Assembly (NCBI GenBank): GCA_002371295.1 | Contig: DFGZ01000044.1 | Coordinates: 1 to 7,019 of the forward strand | DNA: 7,019 nt | Source of the DNA: Oribacterium sp. UBA3737 | GTDB lineage: Bacteria; Bacillota_A; Clostridia; Lachnospirales; Lachnospiraceae | Direction: 5' to 3' | Part shown: in pieces, positions 6,036 to 7,019 of the stretch | Layout: every line of letters begins with the position of its first letter | Position numbering within the stretch: the first letter of the stretch is position 1 | The notes under the pieces: model-generated | Databases searched by the model: none | What the model saw: only the letters and a program-made list of their open reading frames with translations | Told to the model about the DNA's origin: nothing | Translations under genes and position numbers: made by a program

Positions 6036-7019
6036 TTATATAACCGGTTTACAGTTTGCCATGAGGTTTCTTACAGATGCTCTGTACTCTGCGAGACTTT
6101 TCGCTTTTCTTATGTCCTTCATATATCTTTCGGAACCGGAAAAGGACTTGCTGAGCCAGTTCCAGTATTCCTTCATCTTAAAGAGCAGGTTCTTGTCGCT
6201 GCCCATTTCAGGGATGTAATTATCTATGAGAGTCTCGTGGAAATGTTTTATCTCCTCAAGGGAAGCCTTCTCACCTCCGTTGATCTCACGCACAAGTGAC
6301 GGATTGATCAAAAGTCCGCGGCCGAGCATGACTGTATCGGTCCCGGGGAAAAGAGAGGTTATCTTTTTGTAATCTTCTTTGGTGAAGATATCTCCGTTGT
6401 ACACCACATGATGCCGGGATTCTTCGATGAAGTATCTGAAAATATCATAGTGAATCTCTCCCCGGTAAAATTCCTTCTGGATTCTTCCGTGGACTATAAT
6501 TTCACTTATGGGGTAACGGTTATATACAGGGACGATGTTTTCGGCCTCCGCCGCATCGTAAATACCTATTCTTGTCTTGACGGATATACTGACGCAGGGC
6601 TTTTCACCGGTTTCTTCGGGTGATGGATGGTCACAGACCTTTATCCCCTTCCTGAGAAGAAGCTCGAAGCTGTCCTCAAAGAATTCATCAAGTCTGTCAA
6701 TGGATCTCAGCATGCCGGATCCTTTTCCTTTGGCAACCACTGTGCCGGAAGGACAGCCAAGGTTCAAGTTAACTTCTTTATAGCCGAGTTTCATCATCTC
6801 CACAACTGCAAAAACGAACATCTCGGCATTGTTGGTGATTATCTGCGGTACAAGATACGGTACAAGATTGTTCACAGGATCGGTATCCCGGAGCTCTCTT
6901 GTGGTGAAGGAAAAGGTATCATTGGCAGACAAAAAAGGGGTATAGAAACGGTCTATCCCCGGAAAACATTGTTGGAAGGCATTACGGAACGGATATCCGG
7001 TAATGCCTTCCATAGGTGC
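6036..7019 (-). CDS. tRNA-dihydrouridine synthase (Dus), 5' end beyond right edge
   Basis: An FMN-dependent enzyme that reduces specific uridines of tRNA to dihydrouridine with NADPH. The visible 327 residues start at Ala-Pro-Met-Glu-Gly, the family's N-terminal APMEGITG motif, so the Met at 7013 is internal and only a few leading residues are missing. Numbered from that Met, the catalytic cysteine is C87 in NLNLGCPSG (83-90). KTR (146-148), HGR (175-177), NGD (206-208) and GRG (231-233) are the conserved FMN- and substrate-binding segments of the TIM barrel. A helical domain follows to the C-terminus. The length matches the usual ~320-330 residues. Which Dus subtype and which tRNA positions are modified cannot be told. 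It is the first gene visible in the shared direction and ends 168 nt before fliB. Confidence 0.92.
   Translation of the reverse strand, partial: APMEGITGYPFRNAFQQCFPGIDRFYTPFLSANDTFSFTTRELRDTDPVNNLVPYLVPQIITNNAEMFVFAVVEMMKLGYKEVNLNLGCPSGTVVAKGKGSGMLRSIDRLDEFFEDSFELLLRKGIKVCDHPSPEETGEKPCVSISVKTRIGIYDAAEAENIVPVYNRYPISEIIVHGRIQKEFYRGEIHYDIFRYFIEESRHHVVYNGDIFTKEDYKKITSLFPGTDTVMLGRGLLINPSLVREINGGEKASLEEIKHFHETLIDNYIPEMGSDKNLLFKMKEYWNWLSKSFSGSERYMKDIRKAKSLAEYRASVRNLMANCKPVI

Noticed and set aside
7011..7013. ATG at the right edge as the true start of the dus gene
   Set aside because: The two codons before it read Ala-Pro, completing the conserved APMEGITG motif, so the real start lies outside the window.

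Overview
The window looks like a chromosomal segment of a moderate-GC Clostridia member, most likely a Lachnospiraceae bacterium. This rests on the style of the proteins (a UPF0371/DUF1846 protein, a FliB-type cysteine-cluster protein, a clostridial lipoprotein and an N-terminally extended RsmH-like enzyme) and on the AGGAGG-type ribosome binding sites. It is inference, not a database match. All six genes lie on the minus strand. No plus-strand gene, tRNA, rRNA, insertion sequence or CRISPR array was found.

In transcription order, right to left: (1) a tRNA-dihydrouridine synthase whose first codons lie beyond the right edge (6036-7019); (2) a 168-nt leader with two copies of a ~45-nt inverted-repeat element around a separate perfect palindrome; (3) a FliB-like flagellin lysine N-methylase (4851-5867), starting at an ATG with a strong GGAGG just after the last repeat; (4) a 124-nt spacer with small dyads and promoter-like hexamers; (5) a small lipoprotein (4112-4726); (6) an RsmH/MraW-family 16S rRNA methyltransferase starting 3 nt after the lipoprotein stop (2978-4108); (7) a 114-nt spacer able to fold into hairpins; (8) a MATE efflux transporter (1469-2863); (9) a near-consensus sigma-A promoter and a DUF1846/UPF0371 protein that runs off the left edge (1-1361).

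The lipoprotein and rsmH genes look translationally coupled. The other genes are separated by 107-168 nt and share direction but no obvious single pathway: two RNA-modification enzymes, one protein methylase, one exporter, one lipoprotein and one conserved protein of unclear role. No convincing rho-independent terminator was seen in any gap.

The most unusual signal is the duplicated hairpin/palindrome array in front of fliB. Its spacing and its potential for alternative pairing suggest a cis-acting control element, or an old recombination or mobile-repeat site. The second is an RsmH homologue with altered signature motifs and a ~77-residue basic N-terminal extension, not next to cell-division genes in this window. 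I did not find clear evidence of a complete new multi-gene system.
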